The position numbers were made by a program, and so were the translations under genes. Source: Cyanobacteria bacterium SZAS-4 (GTDB lineage: Bacteria > Cyanobacteriota > Vampirovibrionia > Obscuribacterales > Obscuribacteraceae). From it: a DNA stretch of 64,000 nt. How positions within the stretch are numbered: position 1 is the stretch's first letter; every line of letters starts with the position of its first letter. Below are positions 53,862-62,899 of this stretch, piece by piece. Below the pieces are notes generated by a model that was given only the letters and a program-made list of their open reading frames with translations, had not been told where the DNA came from and ran no database searches. The stretch spans positions 223,231 through 287,230 of the forward strand of contig JAFEAT010000009.1 of NCBI GenBank assembly GCA_018266255.1. The letters run 5' to 3'.

Positions 53862-54083
53862 CTGGTAAATTGCCCTTGCTTTCGGCGCTTACTTCGTTGA
53901 ACTCCGCTACGAGTTCGCAGAAAAACAGCACCTTTGAGGTGGCTGGAAGGTTCGGCTGCAGTGATATGTTGGCGTTTGCAGCTATTTCTTAGTAACAACA
54001 TCAATATGATGAAAAGTTATTACGAAAACTTTTCCATATAGGGATAGTTCATTAAATCTGCCCAGCGAAGATAAAAAGTCCGG
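53862..54083. other. Intergenic region upstream of the giant protein
   Basis: No supported gene was found. It should hold the promoter of the 53861 unit and the end of the kinase operon. The ribosome binding site before 53861 is poor (AAGGGC, 12 bases away). Confidence 0.35.
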
Positions 54084-57000
54084 CTATGCCACCCTGGACA
54101 GCTCTAGCCAGAAAACATTGCCATGTCCATTTTCAGAACTAACACCTACTGTGCCACCATGTTGTTCGACAATTGCCTTTGTAATTGCCAACGACAGGCC
54201 CGAGGCGCGCATTTGATTTTGATCGGCGCTGTCTGCCTGAATAAAGCGATCGAAAATTTTCTTCTGCAATTCATCTGAAATCACAGCGCCATGGTCAATT
54301 ATGCGAAATTCGACTTTGCCGTTGTTATTCGAAACGGATAGTCCAACTTTTTCATTTGGTGGTGATAGACGAATGGCATTGGCAAGCAAATTAGTTACCG
54401 CTTGCCGCAATCGATTTCGATCGGCAAAGATGGTCAAGCTATCATCGAAAGGCTCTGTGACCACCTCTATGTTCTTCGATTGAGCCAGGGACGCCACTGC
54501 TTCATTAGCTTGTTCGACCAGATCGACAATCTCGAATTCGGCTTTATCCATGATGAATTTGCCAGCATCCATTTTTTCCAGATCGAGCAGATCGTTTATC
54601 AAAGAGACAAGCTGACGCGCTTCATCATCTGCGACTTTAAGTCGCGATTGGGCGTCTTCCGAAAGTTCGCCGAACACGCCTAGACCCAGAGCTTCGAGCG
54701 TAGCCGAAATGGCTGATAGCGGCGTGCGCAACTCATGGCTGACAATACCGATCAAGTCTCTCTTGAAGTTGTCTAGTTCAATTATGTGCGAGCCCGTAGA
54801 GAATAAGACCTGGTCGAGATAAGCGATTTCATCGTCTATGCCTTTTTCCGGCGAGGCTAGTGGTTCTCTTTTGACGATGCGCGCTGTGTTTTCCATTACG
54901 TGTTTGAGGCGACCAGTGAGACTTCTCATCAAAAATACGACGAGAAAAATCGAAATGACAATGTTAACCACGAGACCAGCAAAGAACGCCTGGTGAAGGC
55001 GCTTGACCATATCTGCGCGCTGTTTGGCAAGGTCCTCGCCGATAGCCTTCTCTGTTGCCATAACTCGCTCTTGCGCTTTGTACACCTCTACGAGCGGCGT
55101 GTAGAGCCGAGCAATGTGAGTCTTGTCTTCCAACAAAGAAACAATCTGGCCCACAACAGCATGCTGTTTCGCCTTGTCTGAGACGAGAGCATGTATTTCT
55201 GCGGCAGTGGGCATTTTACCGTCTGTGAAATACGGTCTCAGTTCACTTGTCGCGTTTGATTCGTGTAACCGCTCTGCTTCTTCTTTAAGCGTGGAAGGAA
55301 AACCTTCCAGTGACGTACGAATCCGTTTCAATTCCACAGCCGATTGCACGTTCGCACCGCCCAAAAAGGTCATTGCTTTGTCGAGCTGCTCGACGGCTTT
55401 GTTTTTGCTCATTTCGAAGAGCTTCCAAAAAGAACCGCTCTTCGTGTAGACGTACATGACACCGCAGCGAGCAGAATCTGTGTATTCGTCGGACATGTGG
55501 TTGAGAGCCACGAGCGCATTCTTTGATGCTTCCTCCCGATGAACTTGTTCACCAGCATGCCTGAAAAGGTCGACCAACAACGCAATAAAACAAAGCTGAA
55601 AAATCAGAGGCACCGATATAATGACGATACCTTGCATCAAAACGCTGAACTTTCGTTTTGCTTTTGCCCGATCTTTCCTGGTCGAGACTGATACCGTCGA
55701 TGGTGCGACTTCTGCATGCACCTTCAGATCCGATTGGGCAGTTCTTTGTGGCGAATTTTCGTGACCAGAAGCTGGAATTTTGAACCAAAACGTCGTCCCT
55801 TTGCCTACTTCAGAATCAACTCCAATTACGCCACCATGCTGCTCGACTATGGAGCGAGAGATAGTCAGTCCGAGCCCTGTTCCCTTTTTAGTTGTAGCGT
55901 CTTTGGCATCGACCTGCGTGTACGGCTCAAAAACTTTTTTTCTAAATTCCTCTGGAATGCCGCGCCCCTGGTCGCTTACCCTGCACTCGAACCAACCATC
56001 TTTCTCCGACGTTTGAATAGTTACACGTCCGCCTGGGGGCGAAAACTTAATCGCGTTTGAAAGAAAGTTGACGATTACCTGAACCAAACGATCGCTATCT
56101 GCAAAAATCATTCCAGCCTGATTTTCAACGACAGTCTCGATTCCGGACTGATTAGCCAATTCTTGAATCGCGTTCAATGCCTCATTCAAAACAGTCTGCA
56201 CATCGGTTTGTCGTGGAGAAACTCTCAACTGCGATCGATCTAACATGACTAGATCGGCAAGTAAAACTCCAAGTCGTTTAATACTGGCTGATGCACCGTC
56301 TACTCTATCTTTGGCTTTGCCAGCCAAATCCCCGAACACACCCTGGCTGAGCGAACCGAGAAATTGCCCGATCGATTTGAGTGGATTACTGAGCTCATTG
56401 CTAACAACGCCGAGCATCCCTCTTTTAAATTCTTCCAGTTCTTTTATTTCAACGGCAGACTTGAAAATAAAATGGTCGAGTTCTGCAATCTCGTCTTTTC
56501 CTTTGACTGGAGGTTTGAGGTCGGAGCCGCTGGCAAGACTGAGCGTGTTGTCGACCATTTTGTTCAAGCGGATGGTGACGCTCAAAACGAAGAAGAACAT
56601 CAATGCGACGGAGATGAACAGCTCGAGCCGCACACCGTTACTTAGATCAGCCATCTGAGATTCCATGGCGGCAACCGCTTTTTTGGTTTGCACATCGCTT
56701 GCATATTGCAGCGGCAGCAAGGTCTCAGAGGTGTCGCTCAGGTCTTGCTTCTGTCCTAAGCCCAGCTGACAGATCTCGGTCAACTCTTTATCGAGCGAAC
56801 CAAACATAGTGGTTTGCTCACCTGACGCGTGTAAGCGCGGCAACGGCAAAGATGGATCGACTTTCAAAAGCGCATGAAGGTGATCGACTGCAGCCTGTGA
56901 GTCTTTCTTGTGAGATTCCCAATTCTCTTTGTAGTAAGGGTCGTTCGAATATTTGAAAACCAGATAACAACGCCGTGCAACGAGATTATGACGATCAGCT

Positions 57001-57152
57001 GTGATATAGCTGATGATGGAATCTTTCAGGACAAGTCCATGTTGAACCAGCTTGTCTACATCTGATAGTCCATTGAATAGCCATAAAATGAAACAGATGC
57101 CAAAGATGAGCGGAACAACGACTAGAATCAATCCTTTCGATAAAATCTTCAT
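54084..57152 (-). CDS. Two fused histidine-kinase modules with complementary defects
   Basis: A 1022-residue protein that is a tandem duplication of a full membrane kinase. Each half has a helix, a periplasmic helical (CHASE3-like) sensor of about 150 residues, a second helix, a HAMP-like linker, a HisKA region and an ATPase region. In module 1 the phospho-acceptor is lost (VVSNELSNPL, N252), but the ATPase boxes are intact (NFLSNAIKFSP, DQGRGI at 394, GTGLGL). In module 2 the acceptor is intact (IVSHELRTPL, H806), but G1 reads DHGAVI (953) and G2 reads ASGLSL. Phosphate transfer from ATP bound by module 1 to H806 is the simplest model. It lies 9 bases after the third TadE-like gene. Confidence 0.9.
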   Translation of the reverse strand: MKILSKGLILVVVPLIFGICFILWLFNGLSDVDKLVQHGLVLKDSIISYITADRHNLVARRCYLVFKYSNDPYYKENWESHKKDSQAAVDHLHALLKVDPSLPLPRLHASGEQTTMFGSLDKELTEICQLGLGQKQDLSDTSETLLPLQYASDVQTKKAVAAMESQMADLSNGVRLELFISVALMFFFVLSVTIRLNKMVDNTLSLASGSDLKPPVKGKDEIAELDHFIFKSAVEIKELEEFKRGMLGVVSNELSNPLKSIGQFLGSLSQGVFGDLAGKAKDRVDGASASIKRLGVLLADLVMLDRSQLRVSPRQTDVQTVLNEALNAIQELANQSGIETVVENQAGMIFADSDRLVQVIVNFLSNAIKFSPPGGRVTIQTSEKDGWFECRVSDQGRGIPEEFRKKVFEPYTQVDAKDATTKKGTGLGLTISRSIVEQHGGVIGVDSEVGKGTTFWFKIPASGHENSPQRTAQSDLKVHAEVAPSTVSVSTRKDRAKAKRKFSVLMQGIVIISVPLIFQLCFIALLVDLFRHAGEQVHREEASKNALVALNHMSDEYTDSARCGVMYVYTKSGSFWKLFEMSKNKAVEQLDKAMTFLGGANVQSAVELKRIRTSLEGFPSTLKEEAERLHESNATSELRPYFTDGKMPTAAEIHALVSDKAKQHAVVGQIVSLLEDKTHIARLYTPLVEVYKAQERVMATEKAIGEDLAKQRADMVKRLHQAFFAGLVVNIVISIFLVVFLMRSLTGRLKHVMENTARIVKREPLASPEKGIDDEIAYLDQVLFSTGSHIIELDNFKRDLIGIVSHELRTPLSAISATLEALGLGVFGELSEDAQSRLKVADDEARQLVSLINDLLDLEKMDAGKFIMDKAEFEIVDLVEQANEAVASLAQSKNIEVVTEPFDDSLTIFADRNRLRQAVTNLLANAIRLSPPNEKVGLSVSNNNGKVEFRIIDHGAVISDELQKKIFDRFIQADSADQNQMRASGLSLAITKAIVEQHGGTVGVSSENGHGNVFWLELSRVA

Positions 57153-57161
57153 GTGGAAAGT

Positions 57162-57770
57162 TTAGTGGCTGCCTCGCGTGACGAGCTCCGGTAGGATCAC
57201 GTTGCACACAGTTTTGCCGTCTTTTGGCACGTAACCGGTCACATTCAGACCAGGCGTGATCCAACCAGGCAGCACAGCGGCAGCGATGGAACAAGAACCG
57301 TAACTCCAGTTCCACGGACGCATCAAGGCAATCGATGTGTCTGTCATCTGCACATTCATCGGCATGAATCCTGGCATGCTCGCAGAAAGTAGAGTCGGCA
57401 CTGTTGCATCGATCGTCACAGAGCACACAGGCCTGGTGCCAATCTTGCCGGTAGCGCTGTGGTCATTCCATTTGGAAGTGACGTTCAAGGTGGTCGTCTT
57501 GATGCTCATCTCCTTGAGGAGCTGCGTAACCCGTGCTTCAATCAGCTGCGAGGCGTTGGTTGTATCAGGAGGCAAATTGCTTCCGTAAACTGCTGCCATG
57601 TCTGTCACGAAGCCAAGCTTCTCTTTATTGAAAGAGGCTGCCAGTACGTTGAGAAGCAGCACGACCGCCGCAATCGTGAAGAATACGATCAGCCACAGGC
57701 CAACAACTCCTTCGACCAATTCTGCAGCACCACGATTTCTTCTTACACGACCATGAAAACGCATATCCAC
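57162..57770 (-). CDS. TadE-like pseudopilin, third of three
   Basis: A 202-residue protein with the class III pilin/TadE form: a short basic N-terminus, then GAAELVEGVVGLWLIVFF with the conserved glutamate, one long helix, and a beta-rich periplasmic domain (about 60-200). TadE proteins are minor pilins of Tad pili processed by TadV. It is paralogous to the next two genes upstream. It lies one base after the second gene and 9 bases before the fused kinase, so it is in one operon with both. Confidence 0.75.
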   Translation of the reverse strand: MDMRFHGRVRRNRGAAELVEGVVGLWLIVFFTIAAVVLLLNVLAASFNKEKLGFVTDMAAVYGSNLPPDTTNASQLIEARVTQLLKEMSIKTTTLNVTSKWNDHSATGKIGTRPVCSVTIDATVPTLLSASMPGFMPMNVQMTDTSIALMRPWNWSYGSCSIAAAVLPGWITPGLNVTGYVPKDGKTVCNVILPELVTRGSH

Positions 57771-57771
57771 C

Positions 57772-58356
57772 TCAACGAATTCGAATCATAACACCCTGGT
57801 TTATCAACCAGGCAGGCAATCCGTCGTCTGGAGGCACTAAGCCCAATTTTGTAACGGGAAAAAGAACGCTACCACCGACGATACCAGCTTGACCTAAAAT
57901 ACCTAAGCCATACGCAGTGTAATAAGAATGATTCGGCACAGTTTCGGTGTCAGACAGCTGCAATCCGCTTGGCATAACTGAAGCGAAGGCGCCCGGAGCA
58001 AGTGTGGCAATTGGCGCTGTTATACCGACTTGAGCAGCTTTTTGTGCGCCAATTGGAACACCAAGATTGACAGTAACATCACCGGAATTGATACCCATAT
58101 TGCTCATTAGCTGGCGAGCAAAATTTATAACTTTCGGCGGAGCGGTTCCTTGTTCACTTGGTAAAAACGAAGTCGCATAGCCAGCTGACTGATTCGCGAT
58201 GAAGCACAACTTTTCTTTTTGATACGCGGCCATGCCTGTGTTAACGAGTAGAAGGACACCTAAAACCACGCCAATAACGATCATCATCAAGCAGACAACC
58301 CCTTGCACAATTCCTGAGCCGCGGGCGTTCCTGATTTTTCTCGTCTTAGAAGGCAT
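57772..58356 (-). CDS. TadE-like pseudopilin, second of three
   Basis: A 194-residue paralogue of its neighbours. The N-terminal pattern is RNARGSGIVQGVVCLMMIV, where the usual glutamate is glutamine (VQG), which may change processing or assembly. After the helix comes YQKEKLCFIANQSAGYA, matching FNKEKLGFV in the third and YYKQKISFVAQQLAYYA in the first gene. The remaining domain is beta-rich and ends PPDDGLPAWLINQ, close to APPHDGLPAWSMS in the first gene. Confidence 0.75.
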   Translation of the reverse strand: MPSKTRKIRNARGSGIVQGVVCLMMIVIGVVLGVLLLVNTGMAAYQKEKLCFIANQSAGYATSFLPSEQGTAPPKVINFARQLMSNMGINSGDVTVNLGVPIGAQKAAQVGITAPIATLAPGAFASVMPSGLQLSDTETVPNHSYYTAYGLGILGQAGIVGGSVLFPVTKLGLVPPDDGLPAWLINQGVMIRIR

Positions 58357-58444
58357 CGTTATCTCGCTTGAAGGTGGAGGTGGAGGTGGAGGGGTTGGTT
58401 TGGGGATCTATGATTGAAGTACCAGAGTTTACACAACAAGAGAT

Positions 58445-59062
58445 CTATGGGTATCCAGGTATAGGCCACATGTTGACGATGCTCATACTCCAGGCTGGCA
58501 AGCCATCATGTGGCGGTGCAATGTATCCGGTCAGCGGCTGATGTTCGAATACTGGGAAAGTCACTTTATCGACAAGCGGAGGGTTGTTCAGCACCCCATA
58601 CTGTCTGAACCACGCACTCTGTGCGCTTACAGCCGAATCAGACAGGGTCACGCTCAGAGGAATAGTGTTGAAACCGACGGATAACAAGGTCGGAAATGCG
58701 ACAGAGACATCGACCTTTACACCCACGCCCGCCTGGGGATCGAGAGGAACCGGCGCCGCATCAGCAGTGACAGTCACTGACGAAGCGTTCAGCCCCATGC
58801 GATCGACCATCTGATGTCCCATGGTCTGAAGAAGCGGTTGCACACTCGGATCATCCTGAGGAGCAGGCAGAATGGCCGCGTAGTATGCCAGCTGCTGCGC
58901 GACAAAGCTGATTTTCTGCTTGTAGTAAGTGACTCGTCCGACATTCAACAACAAGAGCGCACCCAGCACGGTGCCGACCACGACAATCAAAAGCCCCACA
59001 ACAGCCTCTACCAGGCTGGCGCCACTTTGATTTCTCTTCAGGCGTCGTCGTTTAGCAAACAT
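58445..59062 (-). CDS. TadE-like pseudopilin, first of three
   Basis: A 205-residue protein with a basic start (FAKRRRLKRNQSGA), then SLVEAVVGLLIVVVGTVLGA with the pilin glutamate, one helix and a beta-rich domain. It heads the operon with the two other TadE-like genes and the fused histidine kinase. The 88-base gap to the second gene contains a G/GGTGGA-rich stretch (about 58373-58395) on the plus strand. No tadA, tadB, rcp or prepilin-peptidase gene is in the window. Confidence 0.78.
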   Translation of the reverse strand: MFAKRRRLKRNQSGASLVEAVVGLLIVVVGTVLGALLLLNVGRVTYYKQKISFVAQQLAYYAAILPAPQDDPSVQPLLQTMGHQMVDRMGLNASSVTVTADAAPVPLDPQAGVGVKVDVSVAFPTLLSVGFNTIPLSVTLSDSAVSAQSAWFRQYGVLNNPPLVDKVTFPVFEHQPLTGYIAPPHDGLPAWSMSIVNMWPIPGYP

Positions 59063-59382
59063 GATCGTCGAGAAACTCCTTTGAAAATCACTACCAACTC
59101 ACAATTTTATCGAAACCCGATTATCGACTATGCTTGTCGACTCGATATACGATTCGGTGGAAGATGCAGGAGAACCAAACACAACAGGATCTAGTCTACC
59201 GCAAATGTTTTGTAGCGCCTAGAAGATTGCTCCAGTGCCCAATTCGGCCCGTTTATAACACTACACGAGCGGCCAGTTTTTTTCGCGCTGAGGCGCGCCG
59301 ATGACACGGCCAAGACATTCTGGTATGTTCTGAACGCTCAAAGCACCAGCTGAACGCTCTAAGCACAGGAAGTTCGAGACAA
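59063..59382. promoter_or_regulatory. Divergent region between the TadE-like operon and the RDD-TPR gene
   Basis: A 320-base region without a supported gene. A 17-base direct repeat CTGAACGCTC(A/T)AAGCAC occurs at 59330-59346 and 59350-59366, spaced by 20 bases (two helical turns), directly before the rightward gene. That spacing suits an activator binding as tandem dimers. Confidence 0.45.
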
Positions 59383-61317
59383 TTGCTCGAAGCCAATTTG
59401 AAAAACTGCCTTGTAAGACTGGCTGCCGTCACAATTGACCTGGCGCTCTGGACTTTTCTCGCAATATTTACTCTTGCGCCTGGTGTAGCAGCGTTAGCAG
59501 CGCTTCTCGTCTTTGGCTATCTGGAAAATTTCGACGCTCTGTTCGTATCGATAGTCAGTATCGAATATATGTACTTGACGGTAGGAATGCTCCTTCTAAT
59601 TTTTCTGATTTTATATTATCCATGTCGATTAGAGAGCTCGAATCTGCAGGGCACTTTGGGTAAGGTCGTTTTGGGTCTGAAGTGTTCCAACACCACCGGA
59701 GAAAGAAACGGATTTTCTCGCGTGGCATGGAGACTGATTTTGCAGGCCATTATAGTCTGCATGCTGCTCGGGATTTTAGCTTTAGCAATGTCTCCGCAAT
59801 TTCGAGATCTGGTCACGGCTGTTACCGGGACTGCTTCTCAAGGTCAGGCAAGAACGTTTCAGTGGACAGATAGTATAGTGCTCCTGATTTTGTTTGCACC
59901 ATATTCAATGGCACTCCTCACGAAGAACAATCAAACGCTCATGGACCTGATGGTCCAGCGAACCGTGACGAGCGATAAAACTCGAACCAAATCGAATCTC
60001 AACTCACTTTTTCGCGACTTCCTTCATATTCTCTTTCCTGACGACACACCAGTGCTCCGAAAGATGCACAAAATCACTGGCAGGGTTGTGAGAGCATTCG
60101 TTGCTGTCTGGATTTTTTCACTGGCACTGAGCGTGAGCGCAGTTCTGGCACTTCCCTTAGCTATGGCTCAAGCAGATCAAGTGTTCAAATCAGAAGAGCA
60201 AGGCAATCTCGGGCAGCAGCAGCAGCAGCAGCGAAAAACGCTATTCAAACACCTGGATCTCGCTTACGGTGTGCTCGCAAGTAATTCTCAAGCAACTAGT
60301 GTTTTTCGCCAGCAATGCCTGTCGAAAGCAATTATACTGAACCCGCATCAGTACACCTATTGGTACTGGCGAGCCCAGGATGATCTTGCTCAGAATCGGT
60401 ACACTGACGCTCTGGCGGACGCATCGGAAGCCATCAAAGCTTACGGCAAATACAACACGCCCTCACATAACGCCCTTGTCTTCGCACCAGTTCGGTTAAA
60501 AGTGGTGGCACAGGAAAACGAAGAAGGTGCGCTATATTCTCTGCGAGCGCAGATCGAACAAAAACTCGGTGATAAACGAGCTGCTTTTGCAGACTTGACC
60601 AAAGCCATCAGTGCAGCAAACCGCGCTGAAGACTATAAAACATGGCTTGAATTGCAGGAATTTATCAAAAAAGAAAATGAGTCAGAGGCAAAAGTTCGTT
60701 TAGCAAAAATGACAGCAATTGCCAACGAAGCTTACAAGAATTTGTTGAAAAACCCGGCAAGGTTTCAAGAGAAGAAAGATTTGTACAATCGAATGATCGA
60801 CCTGAATAATGCTGGAGTTGCGGCTCTTGTGCAGAACAAGTTTGACGCAGCAATCAAAATTTTTCAATCAGCTATCAAGGTAGGAGCCAAACTTCAGAAC
60901 AACGGAACGGGAGCAGGAGACAGTTTCGAAATAGCGTTCAAGAAATGGCAAAGCGCCTTAGGTCTAGATAGCAGATACGATTTGGCATGGCGTAACCTCT
61001 CCATTGCTTACAACGGCAAGGCAAAAGAGATAAGTGACCCAGAAAAGGCTCTTACTTATTTCCATCGCGCTCTGTATTACGACTCACTGAACGAACCCGC
61101 ACAAGTCAACACCGCTGCCGCTATAGAGAAGCTGGGTCTGGATCCGAATTCTTTTGCCGCACACATCAAACTAGCAGAAAGTGCCGCTGCTAAAGATGAT
61201 CTGGAAAGTGCAGTAGTTGAGTACACTCTCGCGCTGAAACTCAAGAATGATTCAGATGTTGAAAAAAAACTCGCGCTTATACAATCGAAGATGAAAGAAT
61301 CAGGAACCTCAAAATAG
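59383..61317 (+). CDS. RDD membrane domain fused to tetratricopeptide repeats
   Basis: A 644-residue protein. The first 190 residues form an RDD-type domain with four helices, including RLAAVTIDLALWTFLAI, the GTLGKVVLGLK motif and NQTLMDLMVQRTV. Another helix lies near 245 (VAVWIFSLALSVSAVLAL). After a six-glutamine tract near 282, the rest is helical repeats of TPR type (YTYWYWRAQDDLAQNRYTDA, then EGALYSLRAQIEQKLGDKRA, later a pair near 520 and 600). It could be a membrane scaffold for protein complexes. The start is TTG at 59383 with AGGA about 11 bases upstream; no ATG exists before the first helix. Confidence 0.75.
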   Translation: MLEANLKNCLVRLAAVTIDLALWTFLAIFTLAPGVAALAALLVFGYLENFDALFVSIVSIEYMYLTVGMLLLIFLILYYPCRLESSNLQGTLGKVVLGLKCSNTTGERNGFSRVAWRLILQAIIVCMLLGILALAMSPQFRDLVTAVTGTASQGQARTFQWTDSIVLLILFAPYSMALLTKNNQTLMDLMVQRTVTSDKTRTKSNLNSLFRDFLHILFPDDTPVLRKMHKITGRVVRAFVAVWIFSLALSVSAVLALPLAMAQADQVFKSEEQGNLGQQQQQQRKTLFKHLDLAYGVLASNSQATSVFRQQCLSKAIILNPHQYTYWYWRAQDDLAQNRYTDALADASEAIKAYGKYNTPSHNALVFAPVRLKVVAQENEEGALYSLRAQIEQKLGDKRAAFADLTKAISAANRAEDYKTWLELQEFIKKENESEAKVRLAKMTAIANEAYKNLLKNPARFQEKKDLYNRMIDLNNAGVAALVQNKFDAAIKIFQSAIKVGAKLQNNGTGAGDSFEIAFKKWQSALGLDSRYDLAWRNLSIAYNGKAKEISDPEKALTYFHRALYYDSLNEPAQVNTAAAIEKLGLDPNSFAAHIKLAESAAAKDDLESAVVEYTLALKLKNDSDVEKKLALIQSKMKESGTSK

Positions 61318-61343
61318 TTGCAACGACAATTCGCACTCAAGCG

Positions 61344-62504
61344 TTAGTTGCCTGTTCTGACGACCTTTTTGCTAAAACTCGACTCCACAGAATCATGAGA
61401 ATAGTTATGAGATCGTCCTGCGAATTTAGAGAACCGACTGGTCTTGACTGAATCCTGATCGACCAATTCCAAACCGGCTCCTGGCTTATCGGTGTCGACA
61501 AAATTCGAAATCAAATTAAACGGAATGCTGTGACCGATCAAACCAGCATCGACATCTGTAAAGTCAATGCGTTGGAATTGCTTCGTGTTCGGTCCAGGCT
61601 TTGCAAACGTTGGATTGGAAGCTTCGCCAAGACGGTAATAGCCGCCAGCCAAGAGTTGCGACAGTGGCAACATTTTGTCTTTGTTGGAGACATACAGTCG
61701 AAGTTTAGCCTTAAGTTGAGTCAGTCCGAGAATGTAGTGACGACAGGTATCGGCATCGATATCAGGCGAAACCATTTCCCAATCTTTGACCAAGCCTTTG
61801 CCGTACACCACAGGTAGTGAACGCACCGCCAACCGGTTGCCCATGCTGTGCGACACGAGAATAACTTCAAGTGGATGCTCGGCTTGCATAGCCATAAGGT
61901 CTTTCAAAAACTGATCGAAATGTCCTTGCGACCACTCAACATCTGTGGCGTCAATGAAGTAACCACGGCGTCGCGGGTCAGACGGCCACGAGTAGAGCAC
62001 AATCGGTCTTTGCAACGCGTAGGCAAGTTGGGCTGCATCTAAAGTGCAGTCTTCAAAGCCATCTGCCGCGCCGTGCACGAACAAACACAGATCAGATTTT
62101 CCTGATTGATCCAACGACTTCTTCAAGCGGGATATGAACTGCTTTTTCGACTCATCAGGATTGGATGGATCGATGCGATCTTTAGTCGCTATCTTGGCTG
62201 GCTTATGGTCCGCAACCTTCCAATCGAGGGACTTGAAGAGTTCGCCATCACTTTTGTTATCTACATTTGGAACGTCAACATACGCCGTTCCGTAATACAT
62301 GTGGTGCTGACAATCACTGGCATAGCGACGATGTGGTCCGAACGTCTCACCGACGAGCTCTCTGTCAGTCACATAGTTGACCGGGATCGTCACGTAATTC
62401 ATTTTCGCTACGCTTTTCTTGGCGCACGCGTGTTGACTGCATGTTGCGAATAAAGACAGAACCGAAAATAGTAAAACAGCGGCAACTCTGATTTTGATGC
62501 GCAC
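61344..62504 (-). CDS. Exported alpha/beta hydrolase (DUF900-like)
   Basis: A 386-residue protein with a signal peptide (RIKIRVAAVLLFSVLSLFA). The hydrolase core has FVHGAADGFEDC, YSWPSDPRRRG, the nucleophile elbow VSHSMGNRLAV and SPDIDADT carrying the acid, with a late histidine in GLIGHSIPFNL. DUF900 proteins are serine hydrolases, often exported, with unknown substrates. GTG at 62504 with GAGGGGGAT about 5 bases upstream is preferred over TTG/ATG starts upstream, because it places the signal peptide at the very N-terminus. Confidence 0.83.
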   Translation of the reverse strand: MRIKIRVAAVLLFSVLSLFATCSQHACAKKSVAKMNYVTIPVNYVTDRELVGETFGPHRRYASDCQHHMYYGTAYVDVPNVDNKSDGELFKSLDWKVADHKPAKIATKDRIDPSNPDESKKQFISRLKKSLDQSGKSDLCLFVHGAADGFEDCTLDAAQLAYALQRPIVLYSWPSDPRRRGYFIDATDVEWSQGHFDQFLKDLMAMQAEHPLEVILVSHSMGNRLAVRSLPVVYGKGLVKDWEMVSPDIDADTCRHYILGLTQLKAKLRLYVSNKDKMLPLSQLLAGGYYRLGEASNPTFAKPGPNTKQFQRIDFTDVDAGLIGHSIPFNLISNFVDTDKPGAGLELVDQDSVKTSRFSKFAGRSHNYSHDSVESSFSKKVVRTGN

Positions 62505-62899
62505 GACATCCCCCTCGATGTTAGTACTGGCTTGATCCTGCATGGTCTTAAATCGGCTCGCTCTCAGGTAGCACATCCTAGCAGAAGCTCATCAGTTCCG
62601 CCTGAAACTTAGAGAAGAGGTAAGGCCACCCCTGGCCAAACCCCTCTCTTTCCTGCTTAAGTTTTTAGAACTGCGATTCGCTTTCGATACGGTGGAATCG
62701 CTTCCGTCTACTCTTATAGAGTAACTGTCATGTGCGAAATTCTTCCGGAACTATTTGGGTATTTTCTGTAAACGCAGACTGATTTGCAAACGCATCCTGC
62801 AATTTGAAGCTGGATTCGAATACAACAGCACAAAGCAAAATGATGCACAGGTTGGAGTTCTGCGCACCATTCTTGCTTTAGGGCAGGCCGGGTGAAAAG
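62505..62899. other. Intergenic region with three inverted repeats
   Basis: No supported gene was found. A large hairpin at 62611-62649 (AGAGAAGAGG...GGCCA-CCCC-TGGCC...CCCCTCTCT) lies about 110 bases upstream of the hydrolase start and may be its leader structure or the terminator of the regulator gene. GCGATTC-N15-GAATCGC lies at 62673-62701 and ACTCT-TAT-AGAGT at 62710-62722. The last two could be operator sites. Confidence 0.45.

Noticed and set aside
53507..54004. 165-codon minus-strand frame over the start of the giant gene
   Set aside because: It is Arg/Leu-rich, out of frame with the annexin-like gene and has no ribosome binding site.
58373..58400. Possible G-quadruplex (GGTGGA repeats) between TadE-like genes
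   Set aside because: It has only two-base G runs and lies on the strand not present in the mRNA; too weak to report as a finding.
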